DNA from: Candidatus Saccharimonadota bacterium
GTDB taxonomy: Bacteria > Patescibacteriota > Saccharimonadia > Saccharimonadales > Saccharimonadaceae
DNA: 11,979 nucleotides
NCBI GenBank assembly: GCA_030527565.1
Contig: JAUNAO010000018.1
Location: 1 to 11,979, forward strand
Reading direction: 5' to 3'
The translations under genes were made by a program, and so were the position numbers. Under the pieces are notes generated by a model. It was not told where the DNA came from, searched no databases, and saw nothing but the letters and a program-made list of their open reading frames with translations. Every line of letters begins with the position of its first letter. The stretch's first letter is position 1. Below, one piece after another: positions 1 through 7,503 of the stretch.

Positions 1-18
1 ATAATAACGTTTAAACAT
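1..18 (-). CDS. Start of a second ABC half-transporter (partial, runs off left edge)
   Basis: Reading leftward from an ATG at 18-16, six codons are visible before the window ends, giving M-F-K-R-Y-Y. The neighbouring transporter begins M-F-K-E-Y-Y, so five of six residues match. The ATG lies inside the last codons of that gene, with an 8-nt overlap, an arrangement typical of translationally coupled partner genes. I infer that this is the partner subunit of a heterodimeric ABC exporter. Only 18 bases are visible, so the call rests on the overlap, the N-terminal match and the degenerate ATPase site of the neighbour. Confidence 0.55.
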
Positions 19-1753
19 TGTTGAATACTCCGGCTTTACTTGGCGATTTGCGTGATTGTAGCATTTGATAGATCTCATTGCGCGCGATTAACTGTTTATG
101 GGTGCCGACATCATTAATTTTGCCTTCTTTCAGGACAACAATACGGTCCGCTTCTCTCATTAGTTCCGGTTTTTTCGTAATCATAACAATAGTATGATCT
201 TTTTTAAGATTATTGATTAGGCGCGGAACTAATTTCGCGGTATCTGGGTCGAGCGAAGTTGTAATATCATCAAGCAAAAGAACTTCGGCCTCAGAAAGAA
301 TAGTACGGGCGATTGAGATCATCTGTTTTTGTCCGCCGGAAATGTTACTACCGTTCTCGCGGAGAATTGTATTGTAGCCGTCTGGAAGAGTTTCAATAAA
401 TTCATGAATGCCGGCCTTCTTGCAGGCCTCGATCTGGTTCTTAATATCAGTATCAACGAAGTCAAGGTTTCGACGAATACTCATGTTGAAAATGAATGGT
501 TTTTGATTCGCGACTGAGACATTACTTGAGTAGATATTCTTGCTAAAATCGAAGATGTCGATATTGTCCAAAGTGATTTTGCCGCGAGTTGGTTTAAAAA
601 GTCGCAAGATTAAATTTAGTAGCATGGTTTTCCCGCTACCGGCTTCGCCGACAATTGCGACAACTTCGTTGTGGTCAATTTTTAGATTAATATTTTTCAA
701 AATCTTAGCACCTTTAAGTTCAAGGTCAACATTTTTAAGTTCCAAGATGCCATGAATATCGTTCGCATCGATAACTCCAAAGTCAATTGCCTCTGAATTA
801 TAATTTAGAATATCGTTAATACGGCGAACGGCAGTGCTATTCTCGCGAATTGAAGTCGTTGAATCGATAAAATCGTTAATGTAGTTGACGAGGTTAACAT
901 GATACGAAATCATAAGGACGAAAACGGAAATGTTGATTTGACCGCCCGCGATTAGGAAAATTAAAAATAGATACAATAGGAAACGAAAAATATAAGTAAT
1001 ATAAGCAACGTCGTTGTCGCGGAGCGTATAATAATCGCGTTTCTTGCCATAAAATTTCGTGAATTTAGTTTGGTTAGCATGGAGTTTTTGGGCGAGTTTC
1101 GGGAGCATATTAAAAGTTTTAATTTCTTGGAGCCCAGAAACGACTTGAGTTAAAAGATTACTATATTTATCGTCGACCGCAACGACCTTGTTGTGATAAA
1201 AGTTAATTTTGCGATCGGCGTAATTGCGCGTAGCGATGTAGGCGATAGCAAAAGCAACAAAGATCAATGCAACCCAGATATTATAAAAGGCGACGACGAT
1301 AAGAACGGCGAGGATTTGAATGATGCCAGTTAGGAACTCGGAAATCTGATCGTTCATATCGCCAAGATCGCAAATGTCGGAGTTCACCGAATTCATTAGT
1401 CGCCCCTTACCGATTACGCGGGTGAAATTGTTATCGACCGAGATAAGTTTGTTCAAAACTTTTGTAGTTAACCGGTCGTAAACGAAGTTCATATTATAAC
1501 CGTAAAATTTATAGTTAATGAAAAGTGTAGCATTATATAATATATAGACAACAATAAAGGCCGCGAGGCTAAGGTAAGTTAATTCGGAATTTTGCTCGGT
1601 CAAATATTCGATAATTAAAGAGCCGACAAACGGTAATAAAATTTCGAAACCCTTGTAGAAAAAGGCGGAAATGATAATAGTAGCCTGATAAAGAGGCTTA
1701 ACTTCCGCTAATTTCAGATAATCTTTAATAAATCTGTAATATTCTTTAAACAT
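11..1753 (-). CDS. ABC exporter half-transporter (permease-ATPase fusion) with degenerate catalytic site
   Basis: This 580-residue protein has the type IV exporter layout: a membrane domain (about residues 20-300, roughly six hydrophobic segments) followed by an ATPase domain. Visible motifs are Walker A GEAGSGKT (369-376), a Q-loop in the NQKPF segment, signature ISGGQ (471-475) and Walker B ending LLLDD (D495, D496). The residue after the Walker B Asp, normally the catalytic Glu, is D496. The switch histidine 31 residues later is K527 (I-T-K-K where I-T-H-R is usual). The A-loop aromatic also seems to be missing. These changes match the non-catalytic half of heterodimeric exporters such as TAP1 or TM287. 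A paralogous start overlaps its 3' end. The substrate cannot be told. Start ATG 1753 is preceded by a purine-rich, weak Shine-Dalgarno (GGTGAG). Family call is firm; the heterodimer is inferred. Confidence 0.93.
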   Translation of the reverse strand: MFKEYYRFIKDYLKLAEVKPLYQATIIISAFFYKGFEILLPFVGSLIIEYLTEQNSELTYLSLAAFIVVYILYNATLFINYKFYGYNMNFVYDRLTTKVLNKLISVDNNFTRVIGKGRLMNSVNSDICDLGDMNDQISEFLTGIIQILAVLIVVAFYNIWVALIFVAFAIAYIATRNYADRKINFYHNKVVAVDDKYSNLLTQVVSGLQEIKTFNMLPKLAQKLHANQTKFTKFYGKKRDYYTLRDNDVAYITYIFRFLLYLFLIFLIAGGQINISVFVLMISYHVNLVNYINDFIDSTTSIRENSTAVRRINDILNYNSEAIDFGVIDANDIHGILELKNVDLELKGAKILKNINLKIDHNEVVAIVGEAGSGKTMLLNLILRLFKPTRGKITLDNIDIFDFSKNIYSSNVSVANQKPFIFNMSIRRNLDFVDTDIKNQIEACKKAGIHEFIETLPDGYNTILRENGSNISGGQKQMISIARTILSEAEVLLLDDITTSLDPDTAKLVPRLINNLKKDHTIVMITKKPELMREADRIVVLKEGKINDVGTHKQLIARNEIYQMLQSRKSPSKAGVFNNV

Positions 1754-1771
1754 CTCACCGACCTTTTTATC

Positions 1772-1780
1772 ATCATAACA
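1772..1780 (-). promoter_or_regulatory. Extended -10 promoter for the ABC exporter
   Basis: On the minus strand TGTTATGAT occupies 1780-1772, an extended -10 (TG-N-TATGAT) lying 18 nt before the ATG at 1753. No convincing -35 hexamer is visible. The predicted leader is about 11 nt and includes the GGTGAG motif. A 6-bp inverted repeat, AACATA (1777-1782) and TATGTT (1788-1793), sits between this promoter and the divergent one for rmuC. Confidence 0.5.
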
Positions 1781-1796
1781 TACTTTTTATGTTTTG

Positions 1797-1805
1797 TGCT
1801 ACAAT
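1797..1805 (+). promoter_or_regulatory. Extended -10 promoter for rmuC, predicting a leaderless mRNA
   Basis: TGCTACAAT at 1797-1805 is an extended -10. The hexamer TACAAT ends 6 nt before the ATG at 1812, so initiation at the usual distance falls on the A of the start codon. There is no Shine-Dalgarno between the -10 and the ATG. The region is shared back to back with the ABC exporter promoter. Confidence 0.55.
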
Positions 1806-1811
1806 AGAGTT

Positions 1812-2927
1812 ATGGAAATATTTTTAGGTGTTTTAATGGGGGTGATTATTGTCTTATTACTGGTCTTAATTTTTCGGAAGCCAAAGGAACGAGCGTCGGC
1901 GGATTTTCGGGCGATGGAAGAGCGATTAATACGGATGGAAGGTCAGGTCAAAGAAATTAATCCAGCGATTGACCGGAATTTCCGGGAGAACCGAAAAGAG
2001 ATTGCGGAAAATCTTGAACGGTTACAAAGCGGGAATGAGAAAAAACTCGAAGAAATGCGCGAGACAGTTGATGAGAAATTAAAATCGTCGGTCGAGAAAC
2101 GTTTTAATGAAAGTTTTAAGTCGATTTCGACGCAGTTAACGCAGGTTTATCAGGGGCTTGGGGAGATGAAAAATCTTGCGACTGGGGTTGGGGATTTGAA
2201 AAAGGTGATGGAGGGGGTGAAGACGCGAGGGATTTATGGCGAGGTTCAGCTCGGAGCGATTATCGAGGATACGTTAAATAAGGCGCAGTACGAAGAAAAT
2301 ATCATTACGAAGACTGGGTCGAATGATCGGGTAGAATTTGCAGTTAAAATGCCGGGGAAAGAGGCCGATGTATATCTTCCGATTGACTCGAAGTTTCCAG
2401 TCGAGAATTATTCGAGGTTAGTTGCGGCGTACGAGGAAGGTGATAAGGCGGCGATTTTAACTTTTCAAAAGGCTTTAGCAGCGGACGTTAAAGAACAGGC
2501 GAAGAAAATCTCAACAAAATATATTGATCCGCCGAAGACGACGGATTTTGGGGTGATGTTTGTGCCGACCGAATCTTTGTATGCAGAAATTATTCGGATT
2601 GCAGGGTTGTCGGACGAAATTCGACAGAAATTTAATATCACAATTGCCTCGCCATCGACTTTGCCGGTAATGTTGTCGGGACTTTTGATGGGCTTTAGAA
2701 CGGTTGCAATCGAAAAGAGGTCGGCTGAGGTTTGGCAAACGCTCGGCGCAGTTAAAGCTCAGTTTGGAAAGTTCTCGGAGCTTCTTGAAGGAGTGCAAAA
2801 GAAGTTGCAGGAGTCGGCGAATAAAATTGAATCCGCGAAAACAACTTCAAGGCAAATCGAACGGAAACTGAAAGGCGTCGAGGAATTACCAGAATCCGAA
2901 TCGGTCAAATTGATTGGTGAGATTTAG
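1812..2927 (+). CDS. rmuC: RmuC family DNA recombination protein
   Basis: The 371-residue protein has an N-terminal membrane segment (residues 2-21), a charged coiled-coil stretch (about 28-110) and the RmuC domain. Family landmarks are KTRGIYGEVQ (137-146), IDSKFP (191-196), VPTESLYAE (251-259) and GFRTVAIEKRS (294-304), with a second coiled coil near the C-terminus. RmuC proteins are linked to limiting inversions at short inverted repeats and are thought to have a nuclease-like fold; the biochemical activity is poorly defined. The ATG at 1812 is preferred. An in-frame TTG at 1794 would put the promoter -10 inside the coding region and add six residues before the natural membrane anchor. It stands alone between divergent and convergent neighbours, and its stop overlaps the lepB stop. 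Confidence 0.93.
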   Translation: MEIFLGVLMGVIIVLLLVLIFRKPKERASADFRAMEERLIRMEGQVKEINPAIDRNFRENRKEIAENLERLQSGNEKKLEEMRETVDEKLKSSVEKRFNESFKSISTQLTQVYQGLGEMKNLATGVGDLKKVMEGVKTRGIYGEVQLGAIIEDTLNKAQYEENIITKTGSNDRVEFAVKMPGKEADVYLPIDSKFPVENYSRLVAAYEEGDKAAILTFQKALAADVKEQAKKISTKYIDPPKTTDFGVMFVPTESLYAEIIRIAGLSDEIRQKFNITIASPSTLPVMLSGLLMGFRTVAIEKRSAEVWQTLGAVKAQFGKFSELLEGVQKKLQESANKIESAKTTSRQIERKLKGVEELPESESVKLIGEI

Positions 2928-3610
2928 AAAGCTCGAATTGAGTCGAATGGGAAGAGGCGAAGGGCGACTGGACCAATAATTCGGCAGAATGGAATAGTAC
3001 CAAGTCCGTTGCGAGAATCAAGAGAGTTTGAGCCTTCACGATTATCACCGGAGACAAAGATTTCACCAGCCGGGACGACAATATCAATTTCGCCGGAAGT
3101 GTTTTTCTTCGGGCCGTCGACAAGGTAACCGTTTTCATCATAAGTTTGCCAAAATTCGTCATAAACAAAGCCTTCTGGGTGTTCTTCATTATAAATTTTC
3201 ATAACACCATCTTTTACGGTAACGCGTTCGCCCGGGAAGGCGATGACCCGCTTGATAATATATGGATGGTCGCTATTGCCGTCTGGGACGTTGCAGGTGA
3301 CTGGGTTTTTAACCCCCTCGGCCTTCAATTCAGCGACTTTTTTCTCGTCCTCATCGACAAAAACTATAATTTGCCCGCGTTCTGGGATGTATTCTTGCCC
3401 GAGAAAATGTGCCCAAGAAACTGCGGCGCGGTTTACGATGACGCGATCAGAATCTTCGAGCGTAGTTTCCATGCTCCCGCCAACGACATTATAAGAGCGG
3501 TAGATATAGGTATTAAGAAGCATAGTACAGACAACAATCGCGACGATAAAGCCGCCTAGACCGAGGATATCTTTGAGGAGTGGATGTTTTTGGAAAAATG
3601 TTGCTTGCAT
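2924..3610 (-). CDS. lepB: Signal peptidase I
   Basis: This 228-residue membrane-bound protease would remove signal peptides from exported proteins, with its catalytic domain outside the membrane. One N-terminal membrane anchor spans about residues 15-34. The catalytic serine is S46 in GGSMETTL; the usual Pro after the Glu is Thr here. The catalytic lysine is K120 in PYIIKRVIAFPGE. The SGDN box is at 187-190, followed by NSLDSR. An acidic, lysine-rich insertion (about 86-103) lies between the two catalytic boxes. Size is normal for Gram-positive-type enzymes. It is transcribed alone and leftward. The -10 ends 6 nt before the ATG, so the mRNA is probably leaderless. The secreted protein at 11260 is the kind of substrate it would process. 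Confidence 0.95.
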   Translation of the reverse strand: MQATFFQKHPLLKDILGLGGFIVAIVVCTMLLNTYIYRSYNVVGGSMETTLEDSDRVIVNRAAVSWAHFLGQEYIPERGQIIVFVDEDEKKVAELKAEGVKNPVTCNVPDGNSDHPYIIKRVIAFPGERVTVKDGVMKIYNEEHPEGFVYDEFWQTYDENGYLVDGPKKNTSGEIDIVVPAGEIFVSGDNREGSNSLDSRNGLGTIPFCRIIGPVALRLFPFDSIRAF

Positions 3611-3616
3611 TCTTTG

Positions 3617-3625
3617 ATTATAGCA
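3617..3625 (-). promoter_or_regulatory. Extended -10 promoter for lepB, predicting a leaderless mRNA
   Basis: On the minus strand TGCTATAAT occupies 3625-3617, a consensus -10 with a TG extension. Six nucleotides (caaaga) separate the hexamer from the ATG at 3610, which places the predicted +1 at the start codon. No Shine-Dalgarno can fit. A weak TTTAAC lies about 16 bp upstream as a possible -35. Confidence 0.6.
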
Positions 3626-3665
3626 TAAAAGTTTTTAAGTTAAAATTTCAGTTAAATTTAAGAAA

Positions 3666-3676
3666 TGGTATATAAT
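3666..3676 (+). promoter_or_regulatory. -10 region for the membrane protein/htrA unit
   Basis: TATAAT at 3671-3676 (or the overlapping TGGTATATA beginning at 3666) lies directly upstream of ATGs at 3679 and 3685. Transcription from TATAAT would start near 3683-3685, again giving little or no leader and favouring ATG 3685. Upstream is an imperfect direct repeat, AGTTAAAATTT (3638-3648) and AGTTAAATTT (3650-3659), of unknown meaning. The -35 is poor (TTCAGT at 3647-3652). Confidence 0.5.
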
Positions 3677-3684
3677 ATATGTAT

Positions 3685-4476
3685 ATGGCAGATTTTGTTT
3701 TAGCGCGCAAATCGCGCAATTTGACGGCGAGTGCAGTACATATATTTTTGAATATTTTGCTTGGGGTGTTGTCGGTTTTAATTACGGTTTTTAGTAGCAG
3801 TCCGGTACTCGGGATTTTGCTGGTTTTAATTTCGAAGTGGCGGGTGTTTGCGGTTCGCAGCCGATACCTTTGGCTAAATATTAAATCTAATCTCGTTGAT
3901 TTTATCGTTGGGCTGTCGGTTGTTTTGTTGTCATTTTATGCTGGCAACACTTTAATGCCGGTACATTTTGTATTGATCGCTTTGTCGATCGTCTGGCTAT
4001 TATTCATTAAGCCGTTATCAAGTGAGAATGCGACTTTTGTTCAATCTTTGTGCGCGGTTTTTCTTGGAATTTCGGCTACAACAATTATGACGGCGAATAC
4101 CGAAGCGATTTTTGCAGTTTTACTAGCGTTTTTGATTGGCTATGCGGCGAGTCGACATGTTTTGTCGCAAACTAGCAGCAAGGATTATACTTTAACGACC
4201 TTAATCTCCGGTTTAGTGTTTGCGGAGGTGACGTGGCTATGCCATTCTTGGGCAATTATTTATGAATTTAGCGTGCCGATTGAAACCGGCATTCGAATTC
4301 CGCAAGCGGCGATTATTTTAACGATCTTTACTTTCTTGTTTAACTATACGAGACAGGCGATGATCCGTTTGCAAGATGATTTCCGATTTAAAGACAATAT
4401 CGGACCGATGTTGTTTGGAGCGGGATTAATCGCGATTTTAGTGCTGTGGTTTAGTAACCCAATGTTTAATATCTAA
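3685..4476 (+). CDS. Polytopic membrane protein of unknown function
   Basis: I do not recognise this 263-residue protein. It is very hydrophobic, with eight or nine likely membrane segments (around residues 18-36, 38-50, 70-87, 93-108, 119-137, 140-155, 172-193, 207-220 and 241-257). Short positively charged loops include KWRVFAVRSRYLW (51-63) and a late RQAMIRLQDDFRFKD stretch (223-237). No transporter or enzyme signature stands out. The ATG at 3685 is preferred to the ATG at 3679, which lies only 2 nt past the -10 hexamer. The htrA-type gene follows after 12 nt with its own Shine-Dalgarno, so the two are very probably cotranscribed. A role in envelope quality control is only a guess from that pairing. 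Confidence 0.8.
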   Translation: MADFVLARKSRNLTASAVHIFLNILLGVLSVLITVFSSSPVLGILLVLISKWRVFAVRSRYLWLNIKSNLVDFIVGLSVVLLSFYAGNTLMPVHFVLIALSIVWLLFIKPLSSENATFVQSLCAVFLGISATTIMTANTEAIFAVLLAFLIGYAASRHVLSQTSSKDYTLTTLISGLVFAEVTWLCHSWAIIYEFSVPIETGIRIPQAAIILTIFTFLFNYTRQAMIRLQDDFRFKDNIGPMLFGAGLIAILVLWFSNPMFNI

Positions 4477-4488
4477 ATTAGGAGGCAG

Positions 4489-5667
4489 ATGGAAGGAACA
4501 GAAAACTTAGTTAGGGAAGCGGAGGTCGTCGCGGACCCAAAAAAGAATAAAAAAGGTTCTAGCGCGAATGTTCTGGCGTTGATTTTGGCGATTTTAGCGG
4601 TAGTGATGTCGGCTGGCGGGTTGGTTTTAGGTTATCTAAGTTATGTGAAGGCTTCAACACCGATTACTTTTTTGAATTCGGGTGCGGATGGAAATTCGGC
4701 GAATTTTGTTGAGGGGTCAATTGCGGATGTAGCGGAGAAAGTTTCGGCAAGTGTTGTTTCGATCGTGACTTCGACGAGAACTTCAAGTTACCGCGGTTCA
4801 TATGATTCGGAATCGGCGGGGACCGGAGTCGTTGTGTCGGAAAATGGGTATATTTTAACGAATAAACATGTGATTGACGGCGCGAATAAGATTTATGTGG
4901 TGACGGATGATGGGACGACATATGAAAATGCGAAAGTTATTGCGCGGGATTCTTTGAATGATATTGCGTTTGTGAAGGTCGATGCGAGCGGTTTAACGCC
5001 GGCAACTTTGGGTGATTCGAAAACGATTAATGTTGGGCAGCAGGTGATTGCGATCGGGAACGCGCTCGGAGAGTATCAGAATACTGTCACTTCAGGAATT
5101 ATTTCGGGGACGGGGCGAAGTTTGGTCGCGACAGATAGTACTGGATCGATGTCGGAGACGCTTTCGGATATGATTCAGACTGACGCAGCGATTAATTCAG
5201 GTAATTCAGGTGGACCATTGGTTAATGCGGCCGGAGAAGTAATCGGGATTAATACGGCAACCTCCTCGACGGCGGAGAATATGGGGTTTGCAATTCCGAT
5301 TTCGAGCGTTAAAGGAATGCTTGCACAGTTGGTTGAGACTGGTGTTGCTGGAAGGGCGTATGTTGGGGTTTATGGAATTGAAATTACAGCTGCGGTCGCG
5401 AAAGAATACGATTTACCAGTTAATTCAGGAATGTACGTCTATAGTTCGTCGTCTTACACGGCGGTGATGGCTGGTGGTCCAGCAGCGAAAGCAGGGATTT
5501 TAGATAAAGATATTATTACGGCGGTAAATGGAATAAAGGTTGGGGCGGCGGGGTCATTGTCGTCTTTGGTTGGGGAATATAAACCTGGCGATACGGTGCA
5601 GCTTACAGTTCTTCGCGAAGGCAAAGAAATTGCGGTTAATGTTACGCTAGAGGCTTACGAAGATTAG
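4489..5667 (+). CDS. HtrA/DegP-like membrane-anchored serine protease with one PDZ domain
   Basis: This 392-residue protein would be an envelope protease degrading damaged exported proteins. It has a cytoplasmic N-terminus (1-26), one membrane segment (27-50), a low-complexity linker, a trypsin-like domain (about 75-280) and a single PDZ domain (about 290-388). The catalytic triad is H127 (TNKHVID), D158 (LNDIAFVKV) and S240 (GNSGGPLVN). This matches the layout of Gram-positive HtrA proteins, with an anchor rather than a cleaved signal. AGGAGG at 4480-4485 lies only 3 nt before the ATG, and the preceding membrane protein gene ends 12 nt upstream. The last 21 bp overlap the 3' end of convergent prmC. 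No terminator is visible between them. Confidence 0.95.
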   Translation: MEGTENLVREAEVVADPKKNKKGSSANVLALILAILAVVMSAGGLVLGYLSYVKASTPITFLNSGADGNSANFVEGSIADVAEKVSASVVSIVTSTRTSSYRGSYDSESAGTGVVVSENGYILTNKHVIDGANKIYVVTDDGTTYENAKVIARDSLNDIAFVKVDASGLTPATLGDSKTINVGQQVIAIGNALGEYQNTVTSGIISGTGRSLVATDSTGSMSETLSDMIQTDAAINSGNSGGPLVNAAGEVIGINTATSSTAENMGFAIPISSVKGMLAQLVETGVAGRAYVGVYGIEITAAVAKEYDLPVNSGMYVYSSSSYTAVMAGGPAAKAGILDKDIITAVNGIKVGAAGSLSSLVGEYKPGDTVQLTVLREGKEIAVNVTLEAYED

Positions 5668-6339
5668 GATAAATCCACGAGTTTCGAGTAGTTTATAGTT
5701 TTTTGCGTAATTTATGATATCTTGATGTTGGCAAGGGTCAGCTTCGAGAATTAGATATTTAATTTTGTGGTCCGTGGCTTCGTCAATAAGATCTTTGATT
5801 AGTTTTAGGCCTTTGTCTTCAGCAAAAAGAGCGATTTCGGGTTCTTTGCTTAGAGATTTCGAATCGAGCCAGTCCCAATTTCGATCAACGTAAGGCAAAT
5901 TTGCAACAATAAGGTCGGGAGTAAAGTTCTCAACATTCTTCATTAAGTCTGAGCTAAGAAACTTTATGTTTGGAGTATGATTTTTTTGACAGGGGGAAAA
6001 AGCGGGTTTATGTTTTTTTATGTCGGGACTAAGATTTTTTAAGTTTTTTCGAGCGACTTTTAAGGCTTTTTTCGAAATATCGACAGCAAGGACTTCGGCA
6101 TGCGGGAGTCTCAATGCGAGAGTGATAGCGATACAACCAGAACCAGTACCGACGTCGAGTATTTTAGGATTATGTCCAAGCTGATTTTCGCCTGGCTTAA
6201 CGCCTGGGAGATAGGGGACTCCGGCGAGATTCAAAACAGCATCAATAAGTTGCTCCGTTTCGGGACGCGGAATTAGAACATCGGGCGTGACGAGAAAATC
6301 GTAGCCGTAGAAATTAACTTTCTCGGAGGCTGCGCTCAT
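5647..6339 (-). CDS. prmC: Release factor glutamine methyltransferase PrmC, N-terminally short
   Basis: PrmC methylates the Gln of the GGQ motif in release factors using S-adenosylmethionine. The 230-residue protein shows [20 protein letters not shown] (10-29), the SAM-binding DVGTGSG (62-68), the acidic AVDIS (85-89) and the active-site motif NLPY (147-150), where most homologues have NPPY. Typical family members are about 275-290 residues, with an N-terminal helical domain of some 70 residues that contacts the release factor; that domain is missing here. A lysine-rich insertion lies around 104-124. The start ATG at 6339 lies inside the end of prfA (26-nt overlap). The frame stays open upstream to 6477, but the translation there is a shadow of prfA and not PrmC-like. 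Coexpression with its substrate RF1 is expected. Confidence 0.9.
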   Translation of the reverse strand: MSAASEKVNFYGYDFLVTPDVLIPRPETEQLIDAVLNLAGVPYLPGVKPGENQLGHNPKILDVGTGSGCIAITLALRLPHAEVLAVDISKKALKVARKNLKNLSPDIKKHKPAFSPCQKNHTPNIKFLSSDLMKNVENFTPDLIVANLPYVDRNWDWLDSKSLSKEPEIALFAEDKGLKLIKDLIDEATDHKIKYLILEADPCQHQDIINYAKNYKLLETRGFILIFVSL

Positions 6340-7354
6340 GTTTTTTAAGCTCGGTAATAATATCTTCAATATCGCCGGCCATGACGGCTGGGATATTGCT
6401 GCGAGAGTAATGAATGCGGTGGTCGGTGACACGATCCTGAGGGAAGTTATAGGTACGGATTTTCTCAGAACGATCACCAGTCCCGATCAAAGATTTTCGC
6501 GCTTCGGAAGCATTCTTCAAATCCTCTTCTTTTTTTCGTTCAAGAAGGCGGCTACGAAGAATGTTAAGAGCCTTAACGCGGTTTTGTTGCTGGGAACGTT
6601 CGTCTTGCATGGCAACAACGAGGCCAGTTGGGAGATGGGTAATACGGACAGCGGAGTCGGTCGTGTTGACGCCCTGGCCGCCATGACCGCCAGCACGATA
6701 AATATCAATGCGGAGATCTTCTTGTTTAATTTCGAGATCTTCTTCGGCAGCTTCAGCAAGAACGGCAACAGTTGCGGTCGAAGTATGGACGCGACCTTGC
6801 GACTCGGTGACTGGGACACGCTGGACGCGATGGACGCCGCCTTCGAATTTTAAGAGTCCATAAGCATCGTCGCCGGTAATTTTAAAAATTGTTTCCTTAA
6901 TTCCACCGGCTTCGTTCTGGTTTTCGGAAATTTGTTCAACTTTTAGACCGTGATTTTCGGCGTATTTCTGGTACATACGGGCGAGTTCGCCAGCAAACAG
7001 GGAAGCCTCATCGCCGCCAGCGCCGGCACGAATTTCGAAAATGGCCGGTTTATCATCTTCGGGGTCGCGAGGAATGAGTAATTCTTCGAGCTTCGCGGAT
7101 TCGGATTCGATTAAGGTTTTTAGATTTATGATATCGTCTTTGGCGATTTCGCCGAGCTCTGGGTCGTTTACTAAAGTTTCGGCATCAGAGAGGTCAGCCT
7201 TCGCTTTCCGGATTTTATTATCGGTCTCGACGATTTCGCGGAGCAAGGCAGCGCGCTTGCTTTTCGCGGCAAAATCCTTATCGGCATAAGAGTTAGGTTG
7301 CGCCAAAAAATCCTCGAGGGTTAAAAGTTCATCTTTATGTTTTTGAATATCCAT
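6314..7354 (-). CDS. prfA: Peptide chain release factor 1 (RF1)
   Basis: RF1 ends translation at UAA and UAG in the ribosomal A site. The 346-residue protein has the codon-recognition tripeptide in [13 protein letters not shown] (PVT at 181-183, equivalent to PAT in E. coli RF1) and the catalytic GGQ at 225-227 within [10 protein letters not shown], followed by [16 protein letters not shown]1 rather than RF2 is indicated by PxT instead of SPF. Length is slightly under the usual 355-360. Q227 is the residue PrmC would methylate, and prmC follows directly with overlapping frames. The -10 ends 6 nt before ATG 7354, so the mRNA is probably leaderless. TAA and TAG stops, as well as TGA-free gene interiors, are consistent with standard decoding. 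Confidence 0.96.
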   Translation of the reverse strand: MDIQKHKDELLTLEDFLAQPNSYADKDFAAKSKRAALLREIVETDNKIRKAKADLSDAETLVNDPELGEIAKDDIINLKTLIESESAKLEELLIPRDPEDDKPAIFEIRAGAGGDEASLFAGELARMYQKYAENHGLKVEQISENQNEAGGIKETIFKITGDDAYGLLKFEGGVHRVQRVPVTESQGRVHTSTATVAVLAEAAEEDLEIKQEDLRIDIYRAGGHGGQGVNTTDSAVRITHLPTGLVVAMQDERSQQQNRVKALNILRSRLLERKKEEDLKNASEARKSLIGTGDRSEKIRTYNFPQDRVTDHRIHYSRSNIPAVMAGDIEDIITELKKHERSLRES

Positions 7355-7369
7355 GCTATAATTATAACA
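7354..7369. promoter_or_regulatory. Bidirectional promoter shared by prfA and tRNA-Val
   Basis: The palindrome TATAATTATA (7357-7366) holds two overlapping -10 hexamers. On the plus strand TGCTATAAT (7354-7362) faces the tRNA, with a predicted start near 7369, about 9 nt before the mature 5' end. On the minus strand TGTTATAAT (7369-7361) faces prfA; its hexamer ends 6 nt before ATG 7354. Both have the TG extension and neither has a good -35. The two genes should compete for, or share, RNA polymerase at this site. Confidence 0.6.
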
Positions 7370-7377
7370 TACTTTAT

Positions 7378-7454
7378 GGGTCTTTAGCTCAGCTGGCTAG
7401 AGCGTACGATTCACATTCGTAAGGTCACTGGTTCGAGCCCAGTAAGACCCACCA
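7378..7454 (+). tRNA. tRNA-Val (anticodon CAC), CCA encoded
   Basis: The 77-nt sequence folds into a full cloverleaf. The acceptor stem GGGTCTT pairs perfectly with AAGACCC, the D stem is GCTC/GAGC, the anticodon stem is TACGA/TCGTA around loop TTCACAT, and the T stem is ACTGG/CCAGT around TTCGAGC. The anticodon CAC reads GTG, so it carries valine. The discriminator A and the CCA end are encoded (7451-7454). It has its own promoter upstream and an intrinsic terminator downstream, so it is a single-gene unit. Confidence 0.96.
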
Positions 7455-7466
7455 AGAAGTTTTCAG

Positions 7467-7491
7467 AATAACCCAAAATGGGTTATTTTTT
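7467..7491 (+). terminator. Intrinsic terminator of tRNA-Val
   Basis: AATAACCC (7467-7474) pairs perfectly with GGGTTATT (7480-7487) around a 5-nt loop, and the run of T residues continues to 7491. It lies 12 nt past the tRNA CCA and separates the tRNA unit from the nrdD promoter. This is the only clear intrinsic terminator I see in the window. Confidence 0.88.
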
Positions 7492-7503
7492 AACATAAAG
7501 GTC

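Noticed and set aside
1794..1811. Longer rmuC from TTG 1794
   Set aside because: It would place the -10 hexamer inside the gene and adds residues before a complete membrane anchor; ATG 1812 is simpler.
6340..6477. Longer prmC frame reaching 6477 as the missing N-terminal domain
   Set aside because: The residues there do not resemble the PrmC helical domain and only mirror prfA codons in another frame.
6338..6853. Plus-strand open frame of 171 codons opposite prfA
   Set aside because: It lies wholly antisense to a well-supported RF1 gene, has no ribosome site, and its translation has no family features.
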